A model generated the notes under the pieces. It did not search any database. It saw only the letters and a list, made by a program, of their open reading frames with translations, and was not told the DNA's origin. From the NCBI GenBank assembly GCA_947685225.1, contig CANTUV010000037.1, forward strand, positions 30,647,001-30,711,000: a stretch of DNA of 64,000 nt, read 5' to 3'. This document shows, piece after piece, positions 23,087 through 34,411 of this stretch. Position 1 is the first letter of the stretch, and each line of letters starts with the position of its first letter. This DNA is from Garcia nutans (taxonomy: Eukaryota > Streptophyta > Magnoliopsida > Malpighiales > Euphorbiaceae). A program made the position numbers and the translations under genes.

Positions 23087-25488
23087 TGTAACACCCCCAT
23101 ATCCAATGCACACACACTACAACCACAACAATGTAGCATAAGTGCACCAAATATAGGGATGCTACGGTTCTCTTAACATTCAAAACACTTTAAAACTTGA
23201 TACAATACCCTTATCATTATACATTATAGAAAAGTAGATCATTTACTTATAAAACAAAACATATTAGTTATATATATACATTTAAATATTACACAGCGGA
23301 AGTTATAAAATATTTACATATTTACATATTAAACATTTCTTTACAAAATATAAAGAAGTATACATGATTGGCAAGTTTGCTCTGATCTTTAAGTTCCCAA
23401 AATGGATTCTTCAAGGTCTACTCTCACTTGGTCTTGATGAACTTTCGGGTTCAACTCTATCAACTCTATTACCTGCGCAATTAAACACTATCGCGCTAAG
23501 CCAAGGGCTTAGTAAGATAAAACATGCTATTGATATGCTTTAATACAATACAATGTCAATTCTCAATCCACATTACACATGTAACCACTTAGATGCAAAG
23601 CTAACATCATACCTTTACATTTCATAATTCAACATATATATATATATATGCATATCACATTTCAATATCTTTTCTTATACTTCATTAGCTAATCATTAAA
23701 CAATCCATAAACAACACTAAACAAAGACAAGCATGGGCCCAAGACACACTAATATGCAATTCAATTTTCAGAGTTAATGCTTTGGTTTGTTATCACATTT
23801 ATCAATATCATATACCCAACTAGGCTTCAAGGATTAAGTTCAACCAAGCTTCAAGGGGAGCAAAGCATGCTAAGCTTCAACCCAACTTGGCTTCAAGAAC
23901 TAACCCAACCTAGCTTCAAGGGTGGTAACATCTCAATTAGGCTTCAAGGATTCAATCCAACCTAACTTCAAGAGATTGTTACACTTATTAGGCATGCCAC
24001 CAACAACAAACTCTGAAAATGGAATAACACATTAGCCACACAATTCATTTAGTTTTCATTCTCAATTCTCATTATCATTTAGGCAAACATGCCTCATTTA
24101 TCTCCATTGAATTACCTTAGCCAATAACAATGGCTTCACATTTCATTTCACAATATAACACTTCATTATTCAAGTGTATATTTATCTCATCCATGATCAC
24201 ATTATATCTCACATAGCATCATTCATAAATATCAACATTTCATTCCACATTACTCATGAAACACATTACCATTCACAATGCATAACATAACATTGTTCAA
24301 TCTCAACAATGCAAGAACAATTTATATTATTCATAGCTTTAGGATCATCCACAAGTGTTTGATTAAGTCATTCCTTGGTTTAAGTATGTTTAAAGTGTTA
24401 ATGTTTAGGTTTAGAGACCAAACTACCTTTGAAGAACCCAAACCATGCAAAAAGAACAAAGAAATCAAACAATATTCAACTCATTTGAGGGACACGCCCA
24501 GCCCACTTGAGGGACACGGCCGTGTCTCTAAAAATAAAAGAGGCAGTAGCCAACACAAATAAATGACACGGCCGTGTCTCTTCATGGCTTCTGGCCGTGT
24601 CACCCATGCACATAACCTTAACCAATTCCAACACTTTTTCAATTGAACCCAAACACAATACACTCCATATAATATATTTCAAATGAATAAAATCAATGTT
24701 CTAAACATATATTCATCACAAGAATCACTTTACAACCCATTAATATTACATTTAAACACAACCCATCTCAAAACACTAAAATCACCATCCTTCTCCACCT
24801 TTCAAGATCAACATTTACCACTTCCAACAACAACACCTATTTAAACTATTAACTTAAAACCAATTTAACACTTGAGAACAAATCATAAACACATCTCATC
24901 ATCAAATCATCAAACCCTAATTAACTTCCCATACCACTTCAAAAGAAAGAAAGAAATCAAAGGGAAGATCTTACCTTAGTTAAAAACTTCTTGAATCAAC
25001 ACTTGAACACTTAATCTTCCTTCAATTTTGAACTCAACTCATCAAGAACCTCTCTTCACCTCTTGCTTCCCTTTGTCTATGGAGGAGCCGGCCACTTCAT
25101 GAAAGAAAGAAGAAAATGATCAAGACACAAAGTCAAATTTTGCTTTTAATCTCCACCAAGTGATCTTATCCAAGCAATTACCAAAATGCCCTCACTCAAA
25201 TAACTAACTTTTTGTCTCATATAAGCCCTTATATGTAATTACACACTTAACACAAAAATATCTCTCTTCCTTTGACTCTTCCTTTGACCCATTTATATGT
25301 TATATATATCATCATATACACAACATATACCATTCTCTCTAAACCCTAATTCTTTCCCAATACACATATACACAAGCATTCTCCTCCCAATTTCTTTTCT
25401 TATCCCATCATATACATTCAATCCAATTAATAACAATAACAACAACAACAATATGCAAAACTTCTAGGGCATAAATGAGGATATTACA
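23087..25488 (-). mobile_element. Solo LTR 1, chromovirus type
   Basis: 2,402 bp, flanked by TSD AAATA (23082-23086 and 25489-25493) with no internal region, as left by LTR-LTR recombination. Read on the minus strand it starts TGTAATATCC and ends GTGTTACA. It carries the U3 dyad (25294-25329), a donor-like site (GT on minus at 24974-24973), ACACGGCCGTGT palindromes (24515-24605), the CTTGAAG cassette (about 23820-23980) and the twin hairpin. Confidence 0.93.
23475..23511 (-). other. Twin hairpin, solo LTR 1 copy
   Basis: Stem 1 TAAGCC / GGCTTA is perfect (loop CTT on minus). Stem 2 GCGCGAT / ATTGCGC is fully paired through one G-T wobble. 37 nt. Confidence 0.75.
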
Positions 25489-25493
25489 AAATA

Positions 25494-25836
25494 AGACATG
25501 ATTTAGACTAAGATAAACTAACCATAGTCAAACAACATGCATTTGGGGTAAAACCTAAGGAAAGTAACTAGGCCAATTACATGAGCTTTAGTCTTTGGGT
25601 TAAAAGGCTTAGGTTCCCATAGCAAGTATATACCAAATGGTACGAGGCTATGAGTGGTTATGCCATGCTCGATCTCCATACCTTGAGTGAAAGTATGGTA
25701 TCCCTTACATAACATAACACGGGTAACACGGGCGTCCTAACTCATGCACACAATGCAATCTAATATGATGCAATAGATAATATCATTATAAGAAAGAATA
25801 GAATAATATAAAGACCAACGGAATCAACTTCTCTTA
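25494..25836 (-). other. Probable leader of the Tat-like element, no gene seen
   Basis: Sequence between solo LTR 1 and the primer-binding site. No open frame. It directly follows the primer-binding site in minus-strand sense, so it would be 5' untranslated leader. Confidence 0.45.
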
Positions 25837-25854
25837 TCCCCAGTGGAGTCACCA
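25837..25854 (-). other. Primer-binding site of Tat/Ogre-like element
   Basis: On the minus strand this reads TGGTGACTCCACTGGGGA, the form typical of Tat/Ogre-type elements primed by a non-Met tRNA. The tRNA identity is from memory and not verified. It lies 1 nt from a TG-start LTR boundary at 25856. It sets the orientation: LTR to the right, internal region to the left. Confidence 0.65.
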
Positions 25855-26345
25855 CTGTGAGCGGGGATTTTCGCCCCCACTCCCGGTGGAATGGTTCTTG
25901 CGACTTCGGCACTGTTTAGGCTCGGGGCCTTAGAGAACACGAATCTAAGTCTGGAGAAAATGGAGTCGCCACCTGTAACACCCCTATATCCCGTATACGT
26001 ATACAACATGCTTATTCGATCGTAATATACGTATACTGAATATAGAAAATTCCACAGTTTAAAAATACACAAGTCAAATCTCCAAAAAGAAATAAAATCA
26101 ACATCAATCGTTTAAAAGAAATTCATAAAATATAATAGATAAAAACGTTTCTTAATATGCAGCGGAAATTATAATAAGTACTTACAAGTACAAATACATA
26201 AAAATCCAAAATTTACAAAACATAGAATATATACAAGATTGGCAGCTTGACTCTCTAATCTTTAAGCTTTAGTCCAACTCTTCAAGCATAAACTCAACTA
26301 GGTCTAAAAGAATCCTCCGTCTCAACCCTATCAACTCTATCACCT

Positions 26346-26382
26346 GCGCGATGAACCACAATCTCGCTGAGCCAACAACTCA
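26346..26382 (-). other. Twin hairpin, solo LTR 2 copy (compensatory changes)
   Basis: Stem 1 reads TGAGTT / GGCTCA on minus: an A-T pair of the other copies has become G-C on both arms, and two inner pairs are wobbles. Stem 2 is GCGAGAT / ATCGCGC with one mismatch. 37 nt. Confidence 0.72.
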
Positions 26383-26595
26383 GTAGTACAAACCATAATG
26401 ATATTATGCAATGTCAATATCAATGTGATGCATTCAGTCAATAAAGATCATACTTATAAATGTTACATTTCATTATTTCAATAATTATATCATCATCCAT
26501 TATACTCATTCAACATAGACACATATGGGCCCAACAAATATTTAATATGAGATTCAAAGTTCATCATTAATGACAACAACCATGGCTTCATATAC

Positions 26596-26893
26596 GAACC
26601 TTCCCCCAACCAGGTCGGTAGTCCAAGTTCGGTTGCCCAGCCCACTGGGTCCGCATGGTTCCGCAGGAGGCAGATAGGCACGTATAAGACTATCAGTAAC
26701 GAACCTTCCCCCAACCAGGTCGGTAGTCCAAGTTCGGTTGCCCAATCCACTGGGTCTGCATGGTTCCGCAGGAGGCAGATAGGTACGTATAATACTGACT
26801 GTATCGAACCTTCCCCCAACCAGGTCGGTAGTCCAAGTTCGGTTGCCCAATCCACTGGGTCCGCATGGTTCTGCAGGAGGCAGATAGGTCCGT
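26596..26893 (-). repeat. 105-115-bp tandem cassette in solo LTR 2, three copies
   Basis: GAACCTTCCCCCAACC starts at 26596, 26701 and 26816. Each unit continues to GGAGGCAGATAGG. It occupies the LTR slot that other families fill with the CTTGAAG or GTAACAG cassettes. Two overlapping minus frames run through it only because the unit lacks stops. Confidence 0.9.
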
Positions 26894-27306
26894 TCATTTA
26901 TATCTTTAAACATTACTTTCTCAATTCATTTCTCATTTCATTTTCATCATTATAATATACAATGTCAATTACATTAACATCAAGCAATTCATCATTATAT
27001 TTCCATTCATATCAAAGCAATTCATCATTATACATATAGCACATTACATTTCACAAGATTTACAATGTGCAAAACATAACAATGTTCATATATCTCAACA
27101 ATGCCATATCAAATGAATTTATGCAAGAATGCAAGATATGTACTTACTTCAAAAGCAACCCACACAACTCCAAACACTTCTTCTTCCAAGAATCTTTCAC
27201 CACTTGAATTAGGGTAATTCACCTTCTTCACAACCTATTCCAAAAGGAAGATGAAACTCACATAAGATCATAGGGCTAAGAACCAACTAGGGCAAACTCT
27301 AAACAT

Positions 27307-27657
27307 GACACGCTCAACAACACGGGCGTGTCCCTGACCGTGCCCTAACTCCACAACACATAAGCTTTTACACGCTCAGAAACACGGGCGTGTCACTGGG
27401 CATGTAATACATTCTGCCTCTTAGAAACATTGACACGTCCAACAACATGAGTGTGCTAATGGCCGTGTCAATTCCCCAACCACACAGTAGCTATGACACG
27501 CTCAATAACACGGGCGTGTTACTGGCCGTGTCAATCCTACTGCCACACAGAAGCTGTGACATGCTCAGTGACATGGGTGTATCACTGCTCGTGTCACCCA
27601 TCCAAAACATAGAACCATCGACACACCCAAAATCCTGGACGTGCCCGTGGGCGTGTC
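27307..27657 (-). repeat. 63-bp GC-rich minisatellite in solo LTR 2, six copies
   Basis: Units begin at 27307, 27370, 27432, 27495, 27558 and 27620 with GACACG-type starts and contain ACACGGGCGTGT palindromes ending in CGTGTC. The same unit is in the E5 LTR (about 54920-55150). Confidence 0.88.
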
Positions 27658-28593
27658 AGGCCAAAAACCCAGATTCCGGCCAAAACAACAACACAACCAA
27701 CAAATCACTTCCTTTCACCAAAATCCACTTTAACCAAACTTAGCTCAACATACCCAAAAACCATAACAAACTTACAAAAACACCAAAACAACTATAAACA
27801 TACTTCCAACACAAATCAAAATCATCACCACAAACCTAAAACACAACCACAATACATTCACTTCCAACAACTTACTCTTTCCTTCAATCCATCCCCAAAA
27901 CTAGAAATCAGTTTACCCAAATACTCTTAAACCCATCTTAATCAAACATATTCACATACCATCCACAAACTCAACTCATAAACTCAAAGAAATCAAAGAA
28001 TCAAGTGAAGAACTTACCAAGGATGAAGAAGCTCTTAACTTTCCAACTTGAACACTTGAAAACTTCCTTAGATCTTGAGTTTAGAAGTTCAAATCTCTCC
28101 CTCGTTCTCTTGTTTCTTTGGTATCCGGCCAAAAGAAAGCAAAGGAAGGAAAAGAAAGAGAGCCACGGCAAGGAAAGAAAGAAAGAAGAAAAGAGAAGAC
28201 ACAAAGTCAAATCACCTCCTTAAAACTCTCTCCTCCAAGTATTAATTATTAAAATAATCCATTCAATCTCTTCCACTCAATTAATTTTCCTTATTAATTA
28301 ATTATTAAATCAAAAACACATAAATATCTTCTTCCACTAACTTTCTTTGACTTTGACTTGGGTATATGTTGTATATATTCTAATATACACAACGTATACA
28401 CTCTCTTTAAAAACCTTTTCTCTTTCCAAAGAAACATATACATTAAATCCAATTAAACAACAATAATACCAAAACTTTTAGGGTACACTTTGGGATATTA
28501 CACCACCCGGACGGGCCGGGAAAAAGAAAGGGGTAGATGGCTCGATTCCTAAGGAATCCCCAACCCCCTAATGGGTTTGGAAAGTTGGGTACG

Positions 28594-30476
28594 TGTGGGG
28601 AAGGTGAGAAATGGCCCAGCACCCCACAACACCCGGTTCATTGGAACCGACCTCCTTTACAGGTCTTAATATTATAAAATTCTTAAATATAACAATATTA
28701 TCCATACTACACACAATAAAAAGAAAGCATCATTATATTAAAATTAAAGCAATGTCCAAACAAAACAAAACAAAATAAATGGACACCCATCCAAGGATGG
28801 AAACATGTCCTTACATCACATGCCTAGATAGGACACCCACCAAAAGGTAGAAACATGCCCTTTACAAAGGTTATAAAATAGAAAAGAAAATTAAATTACA
28901 TGATATTTAACTAATGAGGTACCCACCAAGTGGAAACATACCTCTTACAACTTTTGGAAGTCTAAATTGATTGATAAAAGTAAATAATCATCCATAATAA
29001 ATAAATCATTTATTAAAAGTATTTAAATATCAATAAAATAAACATCCATCCATGATAAATTAAATAAATCAAGTATTGAAATTAAATAGATTAAAGCATA
29101 AGAGATAAATCAAGGTATAAGTAAATATGGAATTGAATAAAGCAAATAAAAGTTCAATTATAGCTACTGTGACTTTTTATGGAATTAAAATAGACTAGGG
29201 TTTTATGTTTTAAAAGGTTGGTAAGACTCTTTGATTAAACAAATTAAGGTTTGAATAATGAAATCATGAAACTAGGGTTTTAAATACCTTAAAATACTTT
29301 AATTTGTGATTTTTGATTATTGAATTTTAAGCTACTGTGCAATTTTTGGGTTTTCATGTTTTTATATTTTTTAATGTTTTAAAAGGATTAGGGTTCATAA
29401 AAATTAGGGTTTAAGATTTTAAAAGGATTAGGGTTTATTATTTTAGGTTTAAAAGTTGAATTTTGGATTTTAGGCTTTAAAATTAGGGTTCTTGGGTAAA
29501 AGATAATTTTTAGGGTTTTAGAAATCAATTTGATATTCTATGAAGTTTTGTGAATTTAAACAAATGAATTGAAGTTTTTATAAGTAGAAAAGATGTTTTT
29601 TGAATGAAATAGAACCTACTTTAAAATCTTAAAAGAAACAGAATTTGGTTTTGGTTTCGTTGAAAAATATGTTCAATTAGTGTTTTAAGGTCTTTAAGAA
29701 GAAAAAATAACAATTTTAAGTCTTTTTAGAAAATAAGGTCACGTTTTAGTGTTTTAACTTTGGAAAACTAAATTAAAGTTCTAAGATTTTAACTTTTGAA
29801 AAACAAAAAAAATCCTAGTTTTAGCTACTGTGTAAAAAAAATAGAATTTAGAATTTCATACCTTCTTTTGTAAGTTGCTCCAAAATTGCTTCTTCTTGGA
29901 TGAACTAGCTTCAAAGACAAGCCTTTTTTGCCTTTGGAATCCCTTTTTTCATGATGCTGCTGTCCAGAAAAGATTTAAATTGAATTTCTTCTTTTCCTTC
30001 CTTGATTTTGTTTCAAACTTTCCAAACTCCCTTTGGATTTCCTCTCTCTCGGCCACCCCCTTTTTTCTATGCCTTTGGTCCTTATTTATAATGGTTTAAG
30101 GTTATTTATTCCTAATTAATTAAGGTAAGTAATATTAATAAAAAAAGAAATTAAAACCTAATTGGATTAGGTTTCAAAAATTTGGGTTGAAAAATTTTGC
30201 GCTGGCAAAAATTGTGGCAGCCAGGCCCGTGGCTGGGGCTAGTGGGCGTGCCAGCCCACAGGAAATTCCTGCGGGAAGTTATTTAGCCCACAGGAATTTC
30301 CTGCGGGCGAAATAACTCACCCCGAAAAAAAAATCATTTAATAACTCAATCAAAGCAATTTCAATCCGATCTATTTTCTGTTAATTAAAATTATTTTGGA
30401 CCAATTAGACAACAAAAATCATTTTGGGCTAAATAAAACATATTAGATTGGATTGGGTCAAAAATTAAGGGTTTAT
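28594..30476 (-). repeat. Tat LTR internal duplication, copy A (1,883 bp)
   Basis: Starts TGTGGGGAAGGTGAGAAAT and ends GGTCAAAAATTAAGGGTTTAT. Copy B follows directly with the same landmarks in the same order: GGTTCATTGGAACC, ACACCCACC...GGTGGAAAC, GCTACTGTG motifs and paired AGGAATTTCCTG palindromes. Confidence 0.8.
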
Positions 30477-32411
30477 TGTGGGGAAGGTGAGAAATAGCCC
30501 AACACCCCCACAATGCCTGGTTCATTGGAACCAACCTCCTTTGTAGGTCTTAATATTATAAAATTCTTAAGTATAACAATATTATCCATATTACATGCAA
30601 CAACTAAAATAAAGAATCATTATATTAAAATCAAAGCAATGCCCAAAAAAAAAGGGACACCCATTCGAGGATGAAAACATGTCCTTACATCGCTCATATC
30701 TAAAACTAAATAGCACACCCACCGAAAGGTGGAAACATATCCTATACATTGGTCCAAAATATAAAAGCAATTTCAATTACATAAAATTTAACTAATGAGG
30801 TACCCACAAAGTGGAATCATACCTCATACAATTTTAATACTAAAACAAACAAATAATAATCATAATAATAAAGAAAATATCCATCCATGATAAAATAAAT
30901 AAATCAAGAATTGAAATTAAATAAATCAACCATCAAAACATATAATAGACTACATAATCAAATCTAAAATTAAATAAAGCAAATAAAGATACAAATTTAG
31001 GTTTATGTCTCAATTTAGAGTTCTTTAATTAGCATTTAGGGTTTTGGGATTTTAGAATTATTATTATTGTTATTTAGTCTACTGTAAGGGTTTTTGGAAA
31101 AATGAAATTTATTAGGGTTTTATAATTTTAAGAAAGTAGTAAAGTTTTTAGTTAATCAAATTAGGGTTTAAGGCTAACATCATGAAATTAGGGGTTTTGG
31201 ATTTCAAAACTTAGTATGCTGGATATTAAGATATTAGGGTTTTATGGTTTGAAACCTTGATTCTGCAGATTATGATTTTGAATTTAGGATTTGATACTTT
31301 ACCGTGATCAAAGTTAAGTGTGCTTTTAATATTGGTTGTAATAACTACTTAAGTATTTTTTAGGTGAAACAAACATAGAAAGCCAAATTAATTATCGAAA
31401 AATTAAAATAACTCAATGAATAAAATTATAAAAACTACTATGAAGGTTTGAAAACAAAATTGATTAAGATTTAGGGTTTGAATAACTTAGGGTTTAAGAA
31501 ATTAGATTTGTGTTTTGAATGATTATATTATTTACTTTAATTAAGACCTTAGGTATTGTATGAATTAATTTATGCTACTGCATAAACTAAATTAAAGGAA
31601 GAATTAAATAACTAAGGCAGTGTGATGATGGCTTGAAAGATGAAGATGATTAATGATTTAATAAACTGAATTTAGAGCAATTTACCTACGTTTGAAGGCT
31701 CCACCAAATTGAAGAAATTGAACCAAGCTGCTGCCTGCTTCAGATTTGGTTTTAGTTGAGCAAAGCAATCTGGAGACGATTGCTTGTTTCGTCCTTTGGT
31801 TGCTGTGTCTTGGATTTCTTCTTACTTGCTAGGATTTTCTTTTGGCCAAAAGAATTCAAGAGTCCCAATTCCGGTTCAAAATTTTAGTTCAAGAATTTTC
31901 TCTCCTTTTCAAAAGATCCCCCCCCCGGTTTCTGTGTGTTTTAATGTGGTATTTATAGTAAAAAATCAAAACCTAATTCTAATTGTCTAAGGAAATAAAA
32001 ACCAATTAGGAAAAGAAATAAAAACCAAATAGAATTGGGTTTTGGAAAAAAACTGCGTTGGAAAAAATCGCACTGGCAAAAATTGTGCTGGCAAAAATTA
32101 CTGCGGGCTATGGGTGAGCCAGCTACGAGAATTATGAGAGTTGAGTACAAGCTGTCCTGCGAGCCAGCCAATTCACTGTAGGAATTTCCTGTGGCGAATT
32201 GGCCCAAGCCAATTTTGCCAGCGACGAAATTTTTCATCGCCGATTATTTATTTATTTTTTTAACTTTTCTAATATTACCTTTTTTATTTTTATTAAAAAA
32301 TATAAATAATAAATATTAAAATAAATATTATTTAATTAAAATACTACAAAAATTATTTTGGACCATTTTAAAAATATTGGACCAGACTAGGTCAAAAATT
32401 AAGGGTCTACA
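30477..32411 (-). repeat. Tat LTR internal duplication, copy B (1,935 bp)
   Basis: A diverged second copy ending GGTCAAAAATTAAGGGTCTACA. Because it starts TG and ends CA beside the purine tract, it could itself be the ancestral LTR unit, with copy A as a truncated extra. I cannot decide between the two. Confidence 0.75.
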
Positions 32412-32427
32412 GTTTGCCCCCTGTTTG
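32412..32427 (-). other. Probable polypurine tract next to the Tat-like LTR
   Basis: On the minus strand CAAACAGGGGGCAAAC abuts the LTR start TGTAGACCC. It implies a minus-strand element whose 3' LTR is 25856-32411 and whose internal region is to the right. Confidence 0.55.
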
Positions 32428-32504
32428 AGCGATCTGAGACTACGGCAAAAGAGAATTAAAAACAATGTGATTTTTGACTGGGTTTAGAGTTATACTGGAC
32501 TCCC

Positions 32505-33715
32505 AAGGTTGGTTTGAGCTCTGGACTAAAAAATAATTTGGGTTCTGGACCCGAGCTAGATTTAGGATTTGGGTTCTGGACTCGAGAAAAGTTCTGGACT
32601 TAAGGGTAATTTAGGTTCTGGATCCGAGCTAAGTTCTGGACTTAAGGGTAATTTGGGTTCTAGACCCGAGCTAAGTTTTGAACTTAAGAGAGAATTTAGG
32701 TTTTGGACCTAAGCTAAGTTTTGGACTTCAGAGTAATTTGGGTTCTGGACCTGAGCTAAGTTCTGGACTTAAGAGCGATTTTAGGTTCTGGACCTAAGCT
32801 AAGTTCTAGACATAAGGGTAATTTGGGTTCTGGACCCGAGCTAAGTTCTGGACTTAAGAGGGAATTTAGGTTCCGGACCTAAGCTAGGTTCTGGACTTAA
32901 TGGTAATTTGGATTCTGGACCCGAGCTAAGTTCTGGACTTAAGAGAGATTTTAGGTTCTGGACCTAAGCTAAGTTCTGGACTTAAGGGTAATTTGGGTTT
33001 TGGACCCAAGCTAAGTTTTGGACTTAAGATGGAATTTAGGTTCCGAACCTAAGCTATGTTCTGGACTTAAGGGTAATTTGGATTCTGGACCCGAGCTAAG
33101 TTTTGGACTTAAGAGAGATTTTAGGTTCTAGACATAAGCTAAGTTCTAGACTTAAGGGTAATTTGGGTTCTGGACTCGAGCTAAGTTCTAGACTTAAGAG
33201 GGAATTTAGGTTACAGACCTAAGCTAAGTTCTGGACTTAATGGTAATTTGGGTTCTGGACCCGAGCTAAGTTCTGGATTTAAGAGAGATTTTAGGTTCTA
33301 GACCTAAGCTAAGTTCTGGACTTAAGGGTAATTTGGGTTCTGGACCCGAGCTAAGTTTTGGACTTGAGAGGGAATTTAGGTCCTGGACCTAAGCTAAGTT
33401 CTTGACTTAAGGGTAATTTGGGTTTTGGACCCGAGCTAAGTTATGGACTTAAGAGAAAATTTATGTTCTGGACCTAAGCTAAGTTCTGGACTTAATGGTA
33501 ATTTGGGTTCTGGACCCGAGCTATGTTCTGGACTTAAGAGAGATTTTAGGTTCTGGACCTAAGCTAAGTTCTGGACTCAAGAATAATTTGGGTTCTAGAC
33601 CCGAGCTTAGTTCTGGATTTAAGAGGGAATTTAGGTTCCGGACCTAAGCTAATTTTTGGACTTAAGGGTAATTTGGGTTCTGGACCCCAGCTAAGTTCTG
33701 GACTTAAAAATAATT
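32505..33715 (-). repeat. 85-bp dimeric tandem array
   Basis: GGTAATTTGG-type starts fall at 32646, 32731, 32816, 32901, then every 85 bp to 33581 and 33666. Each 85-bp unit is two related subunits of 42 and 43 bp (one with GGACCCGAGCTAAG, one with GGACCTAAGCTAAG), both with TTCTGGACTTAA. About 13 regular dimers plus irregular leading copies. The period is not a multiple of three, so it is not coding. Tandem arrays are known in the 3' untranslated region of Tat/Ogre elements, and this one sits just inside the purine tract. Confidence 0.92.
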
Positions 33716-34035
33716 TGATTATCTGCAAAAAATAATTATAGTAAGTAGGATACTAAAGAAATTTGTAAAAAAATTAGCTATTTTTTACCATGCCTATATC
33801 TTCTTACCCCCTGCGTATAAAAATATTTTAAAAATGTTAAAATATTTATATATATGAAAATATCTGAATAATTAAATTGAATAATTGAGTTTACTATTTA
33901 TTCACTATGTAGTCACTATTTATGCACTATTCACTAACTATTTATTTACTATTTATCAATAGTAACATTTACTTTTTTTATGAGAATACTATTTTTTTCT
34001 TTTTTTCTTTTTGTATTTTTCCTTTGCAATTTTTC
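33716..34035. other. AT-rich spacer between array and PMD promoter, no gene seen
   Basis: Contains short repeated ACTATTTAT-type motifs and a T-rich run. It lies upstream of the TATA box at 34036 and may hold promoter sequence of the plus-strand ORF. Confidence 0.4.
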
Positions 34036-34043
34036 TATATAAA
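34036..34043 (+). promoter_or_regulatory. TATA box ahead of PMD-type ORF
   Basis: TATATAAA with a C-rich leader (CATCCACACTCACACA) 25-40 nt downstream and the first ATG at 34128. Spacing fits a plant promoter reading rightward, antisense to the Tat-like element. Confidence 0.45.
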
Positions 34044-34127
34044 CCTCGGCTCATCTCTTCTTTTCATCCACACTCACACATTTTTTGATAGTGAAATCAG
34101 AGAGTTTAGCATAGAGTTGAGGAGAAA

Positions 34128-34226
34128 ATGCATGCTTCGAGATCAGGAACTCGATCTAATGCTGAGTTATTGAAGTTTATTCGACGGCATGAAAATGAAA
34201 CTATAAGTCTACTAGTCGGGATGTAG
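34128..34226 (+). pseudogene. Possible first exon of the PMD ORF
   Basis: A 32-codon frame from ATG 34128 to TAG 34224-34226 (MHASRSGTRSNAEL...). It starts about 90 nt after the TATA box in AGAAAATG context. It could be exon 1 of the gene whose conserved part begins at 35830, with the copia solo LTR sitting in the intervening intron. I see no clean donor site, so the link is inference. Confidence 0.25.
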
Positions 34227-34411
34227 CTTCATCGCAGTTCAAGTCAAAAAACCAAGGCAATAATTTAATTATTTATTTTTCATTTATTTTTATGTTTTTT
34301 TAAGATTTAGGAAAAATAAATTAATTAGATGACTATATTTAAGAATTTAATAAACAAGTAAATAGATAGACTAAAAATAGAATATAACGAATAAAATTAG
34401 TCTATAAATCA

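Larger units (their letters stand above)
25974..28502 (-). mobile_element. Solo LTR 2, chromovirus type
   Basis: 2,529 bp, TSD CCACC (25969-25973 and 28503-28507), minus orientation, no internal region. It contains a U3 dyad (28362-28399), donor-like sites (GT at 28017-28016, and GTAAGTAC near 27151-27158), a 63-bp GC-rich minisatellite, a 105-115-bp repeat cassette and the twin hairpin. Confidence 0.93.
25856..32411 (-). repeat. Tat/Ogre-like LTR region, interrupted and internally duplicated
   Basis: Bounded by TGTGAGCGGG at 25856 next to the primer-binding site and by TCTACA at 32411 next to a purine-rich tract on the minus strand. After removing solo LTR 2 and one TSD it is about 4.0 kb, in the usual range for Ogre LTRs. 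The block TGGAGTCGCCACC (around 25961) split by solo LTR 2 is characteristic of this class. The part from 28594 is a tandem duplication. AT-rich stretches here give no supported ORF. Confidence 0.6.

Noticed and set aside
26493..26913. Two repeated frames (NHADPV...WATELGLPTW units)
   Set aside because: The repeat unit simply lacks stops; unit spacing changes from 105 to 115 bp, which would break a real repeat protein's frame.
32505..33715. Possible CRISPR-like array
   Set aside because: The 85-bp units are contiguous with no unique spacers, and the context is plant nuclear DNA.
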